A stretch of 64,000 nt of DNA, taken from NCBI RefSeq assembly GCF_023184515.1, contig NZ_JAAHBP010000004.1:1-64000 (forward strand), written 5' to 3'. Shown here one piece after another: positions 43,519 through 52,656 of the stretch; the stretch's first letter is position 1; every line of letters starts with the position of its first letter. The notes under the pieces were generated by a model that was not told the origin of the DNA, searched no databases, and saw nothing but the letters and a program-made list of their open reading frames with translations. Position numbers and translations under genes: made by a program. This DNA comes from Streptomyces sp. D2-8 (GTDB taxonomy: Bacteria; Actinomycetota; Actinomycetes; Streptomycetales; Streptomycetaceae).

Positions 43519-44562
43519 TCAGACCAGTCCCACGTCCCGCAGCATGGCCAGCGTCTCCTGGAGGGACTCCAGCTTGCCGAGGTCGATGTCGGGGGACTCC
43601 AGCGACTCCAGCGCGGGCAGGTCCTCCACGGTGCTGGTGACGCCCGCGGCCAGCGGGTACTCCTTGGTCTCGTCCGCGAAGTAGGTCTGCGCCTCCTCCG
43701 ACAGCAGGTAGTCCACGGCCTTCTGCGCGGTCTCGCTCTGCCCGCTGTCGGCGAGGATGCCCGCGCCGGCGACGTTGATCAGCGCGCCGGGGTCCTCGCC
43801 CGGCAGGAAGTGCAGCTCGGCGTCGACCCCGTCCTCGCCCTTCTCGGCGACCCGCTCGTACCAGTAGTAGTGGTTGACCAGGCCGAGGGAGACCTCGCCG
43901 GACTCGACGGCGTCCAGGGTGGCGAGGTTGTTGGTGTACGTCTTGGCGCCGTTCGCCTTCAGGCCCTGAAGCCACTCGCGGGTGGCGTCCTCGCCCTCGA
44001 GGACGCGCATGCCGGTGACGAAGGCCTGGAACGAGGCGTTGGTCGGCGCGAAGCCGACCTTGTCCTTCCACTCCGGCTCGACCACGTCGAAGACGCTGTC
44101 GGGGACGTCGCCCTCGCCGACCTTGTCCGGGTTGTACGCGATGACCCGGACGCGTCCGGAGAGACCGACCCAGTCACCGCCGGAGCCGCGGTACGCCTCG
44201 TCGACCTTGTCGAGGGTGGCCGCGGGCATCTTCTGCAGCATGCCCTCCTTGGACAGGGCGCCCAGCGCGCCGGCGTCCTGGGAGAAGAACAGCCCGGCCT
44301 TGGTGCGGTCGCCCTCCTCCAGGATCTGGGCGGCCAGCTCCGCGCTGTCGCCGTACCGCACCTCGACCTCGGCGCCGACAGCCTTCTCCAGCTTGTCAAG
44401 AAGCGGCTTGACCAGCTTCTCGTTGCGGCCGGAGTAGATGACGAGGGAGGAGGCGTCGTCCTCCCCGCTGTCCTTGTCGCCGGAGCCGCAGGCCGCGAGG
44501 GCGGGGAGCAGCAGAGCGGCCGCTACCAGCGCGGTCGTCCGGCGAACCGAGGGGCGTCGCAT
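43519..44562 (-). CDS. Iron(III)-binding lipoprotein of the ABC importer
   Basis: 347 residues. A signal peptide ends in the lipobox LPALAAC, with Cys about residue 25 as the lipidation site. The mature part is a periplasmic-binding fold of the FbpA/SfuA type: SLVIYSGRNEKLVKPLLDKLE near the N-terminus and NHYYWYERVAEKG later, where paired tyrosines typically ligate Fe3+. It lies downstream of the iron box at 44679-44697 and is the first gene of the minus-strand operon 44562 to 40835. Iron limitation should switch it on. Confidence 0.93.
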   Translation of the reverse strand: MRRPSVRRTTALVAAALLLPALAACGSGDKDSGEDDASSLVIYSGRNEKLVKPLLDKLEKAVGAEVEVRYGDSAELAAQILEEGDRTKAGLFFSQDAGALGALSKEGMLQKMPAATLDKVDEAYRGSGGDWVGLSGRVRVIAYNPDKVGEGDVPDSVFDVVEPEWKDKVGFAPTNASFQAFVTGMRVLEGEDATREWLQGLKANGAKTYTNNLATLDAVESGEVSLGLVNHYYWYERVAEKGEDGVDAELHFLPGEDPGALINVAGAGILADSGQSETAQKAVDYLLSEEAQTYFADETKEYPLAAGVTSTVEDLPALESLESPDIDLGKLESLQETLAMLRDVGLV

Positions 44563-44678
44563 GGTGTGTGCCTTCCTGCGGAGCTCGCCTTCGGGCCACT
44601 GCCGGTCCTGTCGGCGGGAAGCGGCGGCGAAGCGGATCCTGTGACTCTTCTGTGGCTTGAATATGACCCTGTTATGAA

Positions 44679-44697
44679 TAAGGTAATCCTTACCTAA
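44679..44697. promoter_or_regulatory. DmdR/IdeR-type iron box
   Basis: Minus strand TTAGGTAAGGATTACCTTA matches the actinobacterial iron box TTAGGTTAGGCTAACCTAA in 15 of 19 positions. It lies between two divergent genes, the iron-binding lipoprotein and the adenylation-acyltransferase fusion, and could repress both under iron sufficiency. Confidence 0.85.
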
Positions 44698-44749
44698 TCG
44701 TCAAGGGTTCCGTGCTGAAGCGGACGCCGCCGCGGAAAGGGCGCGCCCC

Positions 44750-47404
44750 GTGCTCCACCCCTCCGAGCCCCTCCCGGCTCCGTCCCCCCTGCGTCTGCTG
44801 CCCGCGCAGCCCGTGCGGCCCGTGCGGCCGAACGGCGTGCCCTTCGCGCGCCGGCTCGCCGCCCACGGCGATCGCGTCGCGCTCATCACGCCGGAGGGAG
44901 AGCTGTCGTACCGCGAACTGGCCGCGCGGGTGGCCGCCACCGCCGAGCGCCTCGGGCCCGTACGACGGCTGGTGCTGCTGGCCGGGGCCAATCGGACCGA
45001 CGCGCTCGTCACGCATCTGGCCGCTCTGTCCGCCGGTCACCCCGTCCTGCTCGTCCCCGGCGACAGCGCGAGCACGATCCGCTCGCTGTCTCAGGCGTAC
45101 GACCCCGACGTCGTGGCCCGCCCGGATGCCGACGGCACGTGGACCCTCGAGGAAAGGCACCACGGCAGCGTCCACACCCTCCACCCGGACCTCGCCCTGC
45201 TGCTGAGCACCTCCGGCTCGACCGGCTCGCCCAAGCTGGTGCGGCTCTCCCACGAGAACCTTCAGGCCAACGCCGAGTCCATCGCCGGGTACCTCGGCAT
45301 CGGTGACACCGACCGGGCGGCCACCACGCTGCCCATGCACTACTGCTACGGCCTTTCCGTCGTCCACAGCCATCTGCTGCGCGGCGCCGGGCTGATCCTG
45401 ACCGAGCGGTCGGTGTCCGCGCCGGCCTTCTGGGAGGAGTTCCGTGCCGCCCGCGGCACCTCGCTGGCGGGAGTGCCGTACACCTTCGACCTGCTCGACC
45501 GGGTCGGTTTCGAGCGGATGGAACTGCCGCACCTGCGCCGTGTCACCCAGGCCGGGGGCCGGCTGGCTCCGGAACGCGTCGCCCGGTACGCCGAGTCGGG
45601 GCGCCGCTCCGGCTGGCAGCTGTTCGTGATGTACGGCCAGACCGAGGCCACGGCCCGCATGGCCTACCTCCCGCCGCATCTCGCCGCCGAGCGCCCCGAG
45701 GCCGTCGGGGTGCCGATACCGGGCGGCTCCTTCCGGCTGCTGCCGGTCGACGGTCACGGTCCGGACGTCGGTGAACTGGTCTACTCGGGGCCGAACGTGA
45801 TGCTCGGTTACGCCGGGAGCCCCGCCGACCTCGCCCTCGGCCGGACCGTGGAGGAGCTGCACACCGGGGACCTCGCCCGGCGCGCGTCCGACGGGCTGTA
45901 CGAGATCGTGGGCCGCCGCAGCCGCTTCGCGAAGATCCTCGGGCTGCGCATCGATCCGCAGCGCGTCGAGTCCCTGCTGGAGGAGCACGGGGTCACCGCG
46001 TACTGCGCGGGGGACGGGGAGGCCCTCGCGGTGGCCGCGCTCGGGAGCGCCGGTGAGCAGGCGAGGATCCGGCGGCTGGTCACGGAGGACTGCGGGCTCC
46101 CGTCCCGCGCGGTACGGGTGCAGGTCCTCGACCGGCTCCCCCGCCTGGCCTCGGGCAAGCCCGACTACGAGGCCGTACGGCGGTTGACCCGCCCCGTGGA
46201 GGAAGCGGCACCCGACGCCGGGGAGGACCTGCGCCGCCTCTACGAGGAGATCCTCGACCGCACCGATGTCACCGAGGACAGCAGCTTCACCGGCCTGGGC
46301 GGCGACTCACTGTGCTACGTCGAGATGTCCCTGCGCCTGGAGGAGGCCCTGGGCCACCTGCCCGCCGACTGGCACACGAGGACGATCCGCGAGCTGCGGG
46401 CCATGGCGGCGCCCACGGCGGCGGGACCGGGAGAACAGGAGGGGCCCAAGCCGCGGCGGGCCCGGCCGGCCCCGGGACCGCGGGGGGCGCTGCGTTCCTG
46501 GGCCACCCCGGAGTTCTGGAGGACCCGCCGCACGCTGGAGACCGGCATCGCCCTGCGCGCCGTCGGGATCGTCCTCATCGCCGGCTCGCACGTCCAGGTC
46601 TTCGACATCAAGGGCTTCGCCCACATCCTCATGGGTGTCGCGGGCTACAACTTCGCCCGCTTCCAGCTGTCCGGCGCCGGACGCCGCGAGCGCGTACGGC
46701 GCCTGTGGCGCAGCATCGCCCGCATCGCCGTACCGAGCATGGTGTGGATCACCGGCGCTGTGCTCCTGACCGACTTCCTCGACCCGGCCAACGCCGTGCT
46801 GCTCAACAGCCTGCTCGACCAGGGGAACGACCGCTTCGACTGGGCCTACTGGTTCGTGGAGGCCCTGGTCTACTTCCTCGTCGTGCTCGCCGCCCTCTTG
46901 GCCGTACCGCTGCTGAACCGGCTGGAGCGGCGGTACGCGTTCGGTGTGCCGATGGCACTCACGGCCGTCGGCCTGGTCGGGCGCTACGACCTGCTGGACC
47001 TGGCGTCCGCCCGCCCCCAGCTGAGCCCCACCGTGGTCTTCTGGCTGTTCACACTGGGGTGGGCGGCCGCGCGGGCCGGTACCGTGCGGCAACGGGCACT
47101 GCTGACGGCGGTGCTGGTGCTCACCGTGCCCGGCCTGTTCCAGGACCAGCCCGTGCGCACGGCCACCGTGATCGTCGGGCTGGGGCTGCTGATCTGGGTA
47201 CCGGCCCTGCCCAGCCTCGGCCCGCTCAGCGCGCTCGCGGGCGTCCTGGCGAGCAGCTCCCTCTACATCTACCTGACGCACTACCAGGTCTACCCCTACC
47301 TCCAGGAGGGCTTCCCCCTCACCGCCCTGTTCGCCTCTCTCGTGGTCGGCGTCGGCTACGCGGCGGTCGTGACCCGGGTGACGCGGACCCTCCGGTGGCT
47401 TTGA
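44750..47404 (+). CDS. Adenylation - carrier - membrane acyltransferase fusion protein
   Basis: 884 residues in three parts. Residues ~25-475 are an AMP-forming adenylation domain (LSTSGSTGSPKLVRLSHEN, MYGQTEATARM, HTGDLARRASDGLYEIVGRRSRFAKILGLRI, and a late SGKPDYEAVRR lysine). Residues ~490-560 are a carrier with GLGGDSL, Ser520 being the phosphopantetheine site. Residues ~600-884 are a multi-helix acyltransferase-3-type membrane domain (GIVLIAGSHVQVFDIKG, YWFVEALVYFLVVLAALL, YIYLTHYQVYPYLQ). The protein could activate an acyl or amino acid, hold it on the carrier and transfer it to a membrane or exported acceptor. GTG start with AAAGGG upstream. The shared iron box links it to iron starvation. 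Confidence 0.88.
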   Translation: MLHPSEPLPAPSPLRLLPAQPVRPVRPNGVPFARRLAAHGDRVALITPEGELSYRELAARVAATAERLGPVRRLVLLAGANRTDALVTHLAALSAGHPVLLVPGDSASTIRSLSQAYDPDVVARPDADGTWTLEERHHGSVHTLHPDLALLLSTSGSTGSPKLVRLSHENLQANAESIAGYLGIGDTDRAATTLPMHYCYGLSVVHSHLLRGAGLILTERSVSAPAFWEEFRAARGTSLAGVPYTFDLLDRVGFERMELPHLRRVTQAGGRLAPERVARYAESGRRSGWQLFVMYGQTEATARMAYLPPHLAAERPEAVGVPIPGGSFRLLPVDGHGPDVGELVYSGPNVMLGYAGSPADLALGRTVEELHTGDLARRASDGLYEIVGRRSRFAKILGLRIDPQRVESLLEEHGVTAYCAGDGEALAVAALGSAGEQARIRRLVTEDCGLPSRAVRVQVLDRLPRLASGKPDYEAVRRLTRPVEEAAPDAGEDLRRLYEEILDRTDVTEDSSFTGLGGDSLCYVEMSLRLEEALGHLPADWHTRTIRELRAMAAPTAAGPGEQEGPKPRRARPAPGPRGALRSWATPEFWRTRRTLETGIALRAVGIVLIAGSHVQVFDIKGFAHILMGVAGYNFARFQLSGAGRRERVRRLWRSIARIAVPSMVWITGAVLLTDFLDPANAVLLNSLLDQGNDRFDWAYWFVEALVYFLVVLAALLAVPLLNRLERRYAFGVPMALTAVGLVGRYDLLDLASARPQLSPTVVFWLFTLGWAAARAGTVRQRALLTAVLVLTVPGLFQDQPVRTATVIVGLGLLIWVPALPSLGPLSALAGVLASSSLYIYLTHYQVYPYLQEGFPLTALFASLVVGVGYAAVVTRVTRTLRWL

Positions 47405-47501
47405 CCGGGCCGCCGCACCACGAGGTGCCCGCGGCCGGCCTGCGGAGCCCGGTTGCGTGTCCTGCCGGGAGGGATCACGCCGGTCGTGGTTCCTTGAGGG
47501 C

Positions 47502-48503
47502 ATGCTCAACGGAGTTCGTGCCCGTGTTCTGCCGACCGCCCAGCGCCGCACGCTGAACGAACTGACCCAGGACCTGGACCTGTCGTCCGGAGACACCACG
47601 TCCAAGCGTTCGGCATTCTGGACCATGCTGACGCTGTCGTCGGTCATCGCGGCCGGTGGGGTTCTCACGGACTCGACGGCCACCGTGATCGGCGCGATGA
47701 TCATCGCACCACTGGCCACACCGATCATGGGCATCGCGCTGGGCTCGGTGCAGCGCCGTCGCACCGGAGCGGCCAGGATCGTCCTCTTCGCCTGCTCGCT
47801 GGTGATCGTGATGGGGATGCTCTTCTCGACGGTGCTCCCCGGCGACTACGACCTGCTCGCCAACAGTCAGATCGCGTCACGGACGTCACCGGGTCTCATG
47901 GACCTGGTCGCCGCCCTGGCGACAGGCTTCGCCGGCGCGGTGGCACTCGCTCGACGGGACGTCGCCGCCGTGCTGCCCGGGGTCGCGATCGCCATCTCCC
48001 TCGTCCCGCCCCTGGTGGTGGCCGGAGTGTGCCTGGGACAGCTGTCGGGCTGGCTGGCGCTGGGGGCGCTGGTGTTGTTCGTGTCCAACTTCTTCGCGCT
48101 GGTCTTCGGCGGCATGGTGGTCTTCGCCACACTCGGCTACGGCACCCAGGCCGACAGGGCGAGCGGACGGCCCACCCGCAGGACGTACGCGGCCATGGCC
48201 CTGCTGTTCACCGTCGTGTTCGTGCCGCTGGCGGCCAACACCACGATCACACTCCTGCTCGACACCTGGACCGGCCGGACCAAGGACACCGCCGAAGAAT
48301 GGCTCGCCGAAGAGCCGGGGGCGTCCGTCACGAGTGTCGACTCGACGTCCCGGACCATGTACGTCCACGTCCGCACCCCTGCCGGCGTCCCGCCGGTCAA
48401 AGGGCTGCTCGACCGGCTCCAGGGACGGATCCCGGACGGCATCCCCGTCGTCGTGGACACGTCGCGTGGTCAGCGCATCGACGCCGGAGTGGTCGGCGGC
48501 TGA
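47502..48503 (+). CDS. DUF389 membrane protein
   Basis: 333 residues. A short cytoplasmic N-terminus is followed by SKRSAFWTMLTLSSVIAAGGVLTDSTATVIGAMIIAPLATPIMGIAL, the signature first helices of DUF389 (TIGR00341-like). There are about six helices in all, and a soluble C-terminal domain (about 245-333) that reads like a small alpha/beta unit. No function is established for the family. ATG 47502 has GAGGGC just upstream. It stands alone between the fusion gene and the convergent SnoaL gene. Confidence 0.88.
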   Translation: MLNGVRARVLPTAQRRTLNELTQDLDLSSGDTTSKRSAFWTMLTLSSVIAAGGVLTDSTATVIGAMIIAPLATPIMGIALGSVQRRRTGAARIVLFACSLVIVMGMLFSTVLPGDYDLLANSQIASRTSPGLMDLVAALATGFAGAVALARRDVAAVLPGVAIAISLVPPLVVAGVCLGQLSGWLALGALVLFVSNFFALVFGGMVVFATLGYGTQADRASGRPTRRTYAAMALLFTVVFVPLAANTTITLLLDTWTGRTKDTAEEWLAEEPGASVTSVDSTSRTMYVHVRTPAGVPPVKGLLDRLQGRIPDGIPVVVDTSRGQRIDAGVVGG

Positions 48504-48524
48504 GCGTCGCGCCCATGAAGGCGC

Positions 48525-48914
48525 CTAGCCGCGCATGACCTCGCGGACCAGGGCGGTGTCGACGAACTGCTCGAAGCGGACGATCAGGCCGCCGCGGACC
48601 ACGAAGTGGTGGGCGACGCGCACGTCGATCGGCTTGCCGGTGGCCTTGTTGGTCGCGGTGTAGCGGGCGAGGACGACGGCGTTCTCCCCCTCGGCGACGT
48701 ACGTGTCGTCGTGCGCGGTCCAGCCGTCCCACTCCCTGCCCAGCTGTTCCATGACGTGGGAGGTGACCCCGTCGGGGGTGCGGTAGGTGCCGGCGAGAGG
48801 GAAGCCGGCCGTCTCCGTCCACTCCGCGTCCGGGGCGAGGGCGGCGCGCAGGGCCTCCAGGTCGCCGGCCGCGGAGGCCAGGTACTGGCGGCGGACCACG
48901 TCGGCGGTACGCAC
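48525..48914 (-). CDS. SnoaL-like / NTF2-fold protein
   Basis: 129 residues of the single SnoaL-like type: VVRRQYLASAAGDLEALRAALAPDAEWTE is the first helix pair and strand, and AHHFVVRGGLIVRFEQFVDTALV the last strands. This is an NTF2-fold cup of unknown ligand. GTG start at 48914; the ribosome site is poor. It ends 21 bases from the convergent DUF389 gene. Relatives occur as ketosteroid isomerase-like proteins and polyketide cyclases. Confidence 0.8.
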   Translation of the reverse strand: MRTADVVRRQYLASAAGDLEALRAALAPDAEWTETAGFPLAGTYRTPDGVTSHVMEQLGREWDGWTAHDDTYVAEGENAVVLARYTATNKATGKPIDVRVAHHFVVRGGLIVRFEQFVDTALVREVMRG

Positions 48915-48947
48915 TGCGGATCACCGTGGTCGCCGGCTCTACGTCGG

Positions 48948-49095
48948 GTCCTGTGGACCACGAAGTACATCGATGCCGCCGTCGCCCAGCTCCGCGCCGA
49001 GGGCCACGAGATCCCGGGCGAGAACATCGCCCGCCTGTCCTCCACTCCGGTCGGCGGTGCCCTGCGGCCCTTGCGCGACCCCGCGGGTGGTCTAC
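48948..49095 (+). pseudogene. Tn3-family transposase C-terminal remnant
   Basis: The + frame reads VLWTTKYIDAAVAQLRAEG, then EIPGENIARLS, the conserved C-terminal end of Streptomyces Tn3-type transposases. It continues directly with GGALRPLRDP, which normally comes about 15 residues later after an LGRYSF-type segment. An internal deletion is therefore present, and the rest of the transposon is gone. It lies between the SnoaL and response-regulator genes. Confidence 0.75.
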
Positions 49096-49122
49096 CTCAT
49101 TTCCCCGCGCTGTCGGCAGGGC

Positions 49123-49773
49123 TCATGTGCTGCGTCCCGCGAGTCCGGTGCGCCATGCCCAGGCCGCGATCTCTACGCGGTTTCTGGCGGTGAGCTTGGC
49201 CTGGACGTGGGAGAGGTGGGTTTTGACCGTGCCGGTGGTGATGGACAGGGCTGTTGCGATCTCGGCGTTGGTCATGCCCTGGGCCAGCAGCATGACCACC
49301 TCCTCCTCGCGCGGAGACAGCCGGGTGGCGGGCGCTGGCCGGGAGGAGGAGGTACGAAGCTGCTTCAGGAGCCGCACGGTGATCGATGGGCTGACCATGG
49401 CGTCGCCGGCCGCGGCCGCTCGGACCGCTTCGGCGAGCAGGCGGGGCCCGGAGTCCTTGAGGATGAATCCGCAGGCACCCGCTTCCACCGCACGGGTCAG
49501 GTATTCCTCGTCGTCGAAGGTGGTCACCATGACGACCTGCGGCCGGTGCGCGGCGTGGGGCCGGGTGAGCTGGCGCAGCGCGTCCAGGCCGTCCAGGCGC
49601 GGCATCCGGATGTCCATGAGAACGACGTCCGGCCGGTGCAGGGCGGTCATCTCCAGGGCTTGAAGGCCGTCCTGGGCGTGAGCGACGACGGTGATGTCGT
49701 TCTCGACGGAGAGGATCATGGCCATGCCGGTGCGGACGATCTCCTGGTCGTCGGCGAGAAGTACGCGGATCAC
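49123..49773 (-). CDS. NarL/LuxR-type response regulator
   Basis: 216 residues. The receiver domain (1-120) has the acidic pair ADDQ at 7-10, the phosphoacceptor Asp54 in VVLMDIRMPRLDG, Thr in VVMVTTFDDEEYL and Lys in FILKDSG. A LuxR-type HTH (about 150-212) reads LSPREEEVVMLLAQGMTNAEIATALSITTGTVKTHLSHV. GTG start at 49773 with GGAGGGATCTTCC upstream; the last codons of the kinase gene overlap it (GTGA). It is the output of the two-component pair and probably activates its own or the divergent VanZ promoter. Confidence 0.93.
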   Translation of the reverse strand: MIRVLLADDQEIVRTGMAMILSVENDITVVAHAQDGLQALEMTALHRPDVVLMDIRMPRLDGLDALRQLTRPHAAHRPQVVMVTTFDDEEYLTRAVEAGACGFILKDSGPRLLAEAVRAAAAGDAMVSPSITVRLLKQLRTSSSRPAPATRLSPREEEVVMLLAQGMTNAEIATALSITTGTVKTHLSHVQAKLTARNRVEIAAWAWRTGLAGRST

Positions 49774-50975
49774 GGAAGATCCCTCCACACGCTGCTGAAG
49801 GGAATCCGGGCACTCACCCGCCACTGTCCCTGGATGTCGGGGCCCGCTCGGAAGGTGCCGCCCTCGGCCGTGACGCGTTCCTCGAGCCCGACAAGACCGT
49901 ACCCCGCCGTGTCCGCGCCCGGACCGGGCTGGTCGTTGACAATGTCGAGTTCGACGGTCCCCGAATGGACACTGAGTGTCACGGACACCTTCCGGGAACC
50001 CGGTGCGTGCTTGCGCACATTGGTCAGCGACTCCATGACGACCCGGTGCACGGCCACCATGGTCGCCGCGGGCAGGTTGCCGACAGGCCCCTCCTGCACG
50101 AGACGGGCCCGCCCACCTCCGGGCAGGGTGAAATCCGCCACGAGAGAGCGCAGTTGCTCGACGTCTCCCGCCGGTCCGAGCCCGGCCTCGGTACGAAGCC
50201 CGCTCACCATGTGCCGCAGAGCCCCGAGAGCCTCCGCCGCAGCCCGTTCGATCTGCCCCAGCGCGGACGCGCTCGTCTCCGGCCGGGACGCCGCGACCAC
50301 CTGGGCCCCCTGCGCCTGTACGACGATGCCCGTCACATGGTGAGCCACGAAGTCGTGCAGATCCCGGGCGAAAGCGAGCCGCTGCTCAAGGCGCACCTGC
50401 TCGGTGTGACGCCGGCGCTCGACAGCCACCAGCCGGGCCACGAGCGCCCCCACGAGTGCGGCACACGTGGCGAACGCGCAGAACAACGCCACCAGAAGGC
50501 TGTTCTCGCTCACCTCCACGGCCACCGGCCGCACGACCACCGCCACGCACAGCACAACGGCCCCCGCGGCAGCCGGCCAGGCAGCGCCGTGCCGGACAGT
50601 GAGACCCAGCACCACGATGAGCGCGCTGACCTCGAACAGGGTGTAGGCGTCGGCACGCCCGGCCGACGTTCCCTGCTGTCCCGCCGCGATGTGCATCCAC
50701 GCACTGCACCCGAGAGACACAGCACCCGCGATCCCACCGGCCACCGCCAACACCCACGGCCCCACTCGCGACCGGCGCAGCACCCAGACCGGCACCACCA
50801 GGAACGGCGCCGCAGCCGAGAGGCGGACCTGCGGCGCGAGAGCGGACCCGTAAACACCCCTGTGGTAGTCGACAGCGAGTGCCAGCACCAGGACGGCCCC
50901 CACGGCGGTGACGCCGAGGCAGACCAGCACGCCGCGCACCCATGAGGAACGACGGCCGAAGAGCACGGAACGCAT
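49770..50975 (-). CDS. Sensor histidine kinase (NarL-type partner)
   Basis: 401 residues. About six transmembrane helices fill residues 12-185 with almost no extracellular loop, so the signal may be sensed in the membrane. The HisKA_3 box is LAFARDLHDFVAHHVTGIVVQAQ, the DLHD His being the phosphorylation site, followed by a HATPase_c domain with VVMESLTNVRKHAPG (N box) and GYGLVGLEERVTAEGG (G box). It is translationally coupled to the response regulator. The divergent neighbour is a VanZ-like membrane protein, which suggests cell-envelope or antibiotic stress as the stimulus. Confidence 0.93.
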   Translation of the reverse strand: MRSVLFGRRSSWVRGVLVCLGVTAVGAVLVLALAVDYHRGVYGSALAPQVRLSAAAPFLVVPVWVLRRSRVGPWVLAVAGGIAGAVSLGCSAWMHIAAGQQGTSAGRADAYTLFEVSALIVVLGLTVRHGAAWPAAAGAVVLCVAVVVRPVAVEVSENSLLVALFCAFATCAALVGALVARLVAVERRRHTEQVRLEQRLAFARDLHDFVAHHVTGIVVQAQGAQVVAASRPETSASALGQIERAAAEALGALRHMVSGLRTEAGLGPAGDVEQLRSLVADFTLPGGGRARLVQEGPVGNLPAATMVAVHRVVMESLTNVRKHAPGSRKVSVTLSVHSGTVELDIVNDQPGPGADTAGYGLVGLEERVTAEGGTFRAGPDIQGQWRVSARIPFSSVWRDLP

Positions 50976-51128
50976 GCCCGCAGCCTACGGAACCGGGCAC
51001 CTCAGGCCCCTCTGCCGAAAGTCGTAGTGACACCGCCCGGTTTCCGTCCTTCGACAGATCCAAAGCGGCACCCCGCACGGACACGATCGTTCAAGACGAT
51101 CCGCACAAGCTCGCCGAAGGAGTAGAAC

Positions 51129-51689
51129 GTGAACTTCCAGACCCAGGTCCCCACCGCTGCCATTCTCGGCCCGGCGCTCCTGATCTTCGCTCTGTTCGCC
51201 CTCGCCCGTCGACGAGGCAACGTCCCCGGGTGGCGCGGCGGGCCGCTGGTACTCCGGGCCCTCACGGCAATCTACGCGGCAGGGGTCGTCTCCGTCACGA
51301 GCTTCCCCCTGTGGATCTACGGCGGCGGATACCGCAACGAAGCACCCTGGACCAGCCAGATCCAGCCGATCCCGCTACTCACGGCCGACATCTCCATGAT
51401 CCCCAACGTCGTCATGTTCGTCCCGCTCGGCTTCCTCCTGCCACTGCTTTCCCACCGACTCACCAGTCGTCGCACCGTCGCGGTCTGCGCCCTCGCCAGC
51501 CTCGGGATCGAGCTCGCACAACTGCTTCAGTACATCGCCCTCGCCCACGGACGCGCCGTCGACATCAACGACCTGATCGCCAACACCCTCGGCGGCCTCC
51601 TCGGCTACGCCGCCCTGCGCACCGCGCAGCGCACCGCTGCCGCACGCGACGTACTGAACAAGTTGTCCCCCTCGCCCAGCACCGTCTGA
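51129..51689 (+). CDS. VanZ-like membrane protein
   Basis: 186 residues with four or five helices. The family core is visible as SMIPNVVMFVPLGFLLPLL and SLGIELAQLLQYIALAHGRAVDINDLIANTLGGLLGY, where the Glu-Gln and Arg-x-x-Asp-x-x-Asp residues are conserved in VanZ. VanZ confers low-level teicoplanin resistance in enterococci; most homologues are uncharacterised. GTG start with GAAGGAGTAGAAC before it. It is divergent from the two-component system across about 150 bases. Confidence 0.9.
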   Translation: MNFQTQVPTAAILGPALLIFALFALARRRGNVPGWRGGPLVLRALTAIYAAGVVSVTSFPLWIYGGGYRNEAPWTSQIQPIPLLTADISMIPNVVMFVPLGFLLPLLSHRLTSRRTVAVCALASLGIELAQLLQYIALAHGRAVDINDLIANTLGGLLGYAALRTAQRTAAARDVLNKLSPSPSTV

Positions 51690-51872
51690 CCCGGCCAGCG
51701 AGAGGCGCAGGCCTCGCTCTTGCCGCATCAGGCAAGGGCTGATCAGCGGCCGGATCGCTGCACGGATACCGGTGGTTCTCGTGCAACCCGGAAGAACCGA
51801 TCGAGCGGTACATCAAGCGCTGGGTTCGCATAAATGACCGGTGTGCAAGGCCGTTGCGGACGCTTCAACCGG

Positions 51873-52193
51873 TCACAGACCGGCGACGTCCCCGCCCCTC
51901 TTGAGCACGGAGTCGAGCGCGTCCACCACAGCGTTGTGCTGCCTCGCGCGCGCCGCCCGGTCTGCCGGCACCAGCCGCGCTGCGGCCTGTACGGCATAGC
52001 TGTCCGGGTCGCCGAAGGCGGTCCGCGGGTGCTCTGCCGTCTCCCCGCAGTGGGCCGTGACATCCTTGACCGCTTGGAGCACCACTGCCCGGTCCACGCC
52101 CGGCTGCATGGCCAGCCGCACCTGGAAGCGCGCCATCCACCTTTCGCGGTCCTTCTCCCTCGCGGCGTCCGTCCTCTGATCCTTCTTCGTCAC
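51873..52193 (-). CDS. Small hypothetical protein
   Basis: 106 residues, charged and helical (DAAREKDRERWMARFQVRLAMQPG; FGDPDSYAVQAAARLVPADRAARARQHNAVVDALDSVL). GTG start with GGGAGAGCAC directly upstream. The FGDPDSYA segment resembles one seen in other small actinomycete proteins, but I cannot assign a function. It lies next to an IS5 relic, on the opposite strand to the oxidative-cleavage cluster. Confidence 0.65.
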   Translation of the reverse strand: MTKKDQRTDAAREKDRERWMARFQVRLAMQPGVDRAVVLQAVKDVTAHCGETAEHPRTAFGDPDSYAVQAAARLVPADRAARARQHNAVVDALDSVLKRGGDVAGL

Positions 52194-52307
52194 GTGCTCT
52201 CCCAGGTGATCGACAGCCGTCTGTCATGGAGTTGGACGCTGGGTAATCGAAGTGGGTTGCAGAAGCGAGCACCTGATGAGTCTCAGTCTTCGCACAGGCC
52301 CGGGCGG

Positions 52308-52410
52308 GGGCGGCATCGCCGAGACGAACCAGACGATCACGCCCTCGGCCGATCCCGCGGAGGACGAACCACCAAGGTCCACCTCGCCTGCGACGGCAAG
52401 GCCTGGTACG
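52308..52410 (+). pseudogene. IS5-family transposase fragment
   Basis: The + frame reads DEPDDHALGRSRGGRTTKVH and then LACDGKA, the segment around the second conserved Asp of IS5-type transposases (commonly ...DHALGRSRGGLTTKIHLACDG). No other part of the transposase is recognisable on either side. It marks the left border of the P450/oxygenase cluster. Confidence 0.75.
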
Positions 52411-52656
52411 TCCCGGCTTTGTCAGGGCCGCTCCCGCCCTCCCCGGCACCACACCCGGATCAGGCTGCCCTCAGCTACGCCGACCCGCTGCGACAGGCCA
52501 GAGGTGACGGCCTTGCACCTCCACTCGAAGCACAGCGCCTCACGGCGCAACCAAGATTCCCGACAGAGTCGAGTTGACGAACAACCGATAGCCTGTCTCG
52601 GGTCCAACGCGGGTGCTGGCAGCGGCCCTGGCGGCACCCTACGAGAGGTCCCCGCC
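52411..52656. other. Upstream region of the P450 gene
   Basis: No supported gene. A minus-strand frame at 52422-52560 encodes some natural-looking residues (LCFEWRCKAVTSGLSQRVG) and may be further mobile-element debris. The promoter of the P450 operon should lie here or within the IS5 fragment. Confidence 0.4.
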
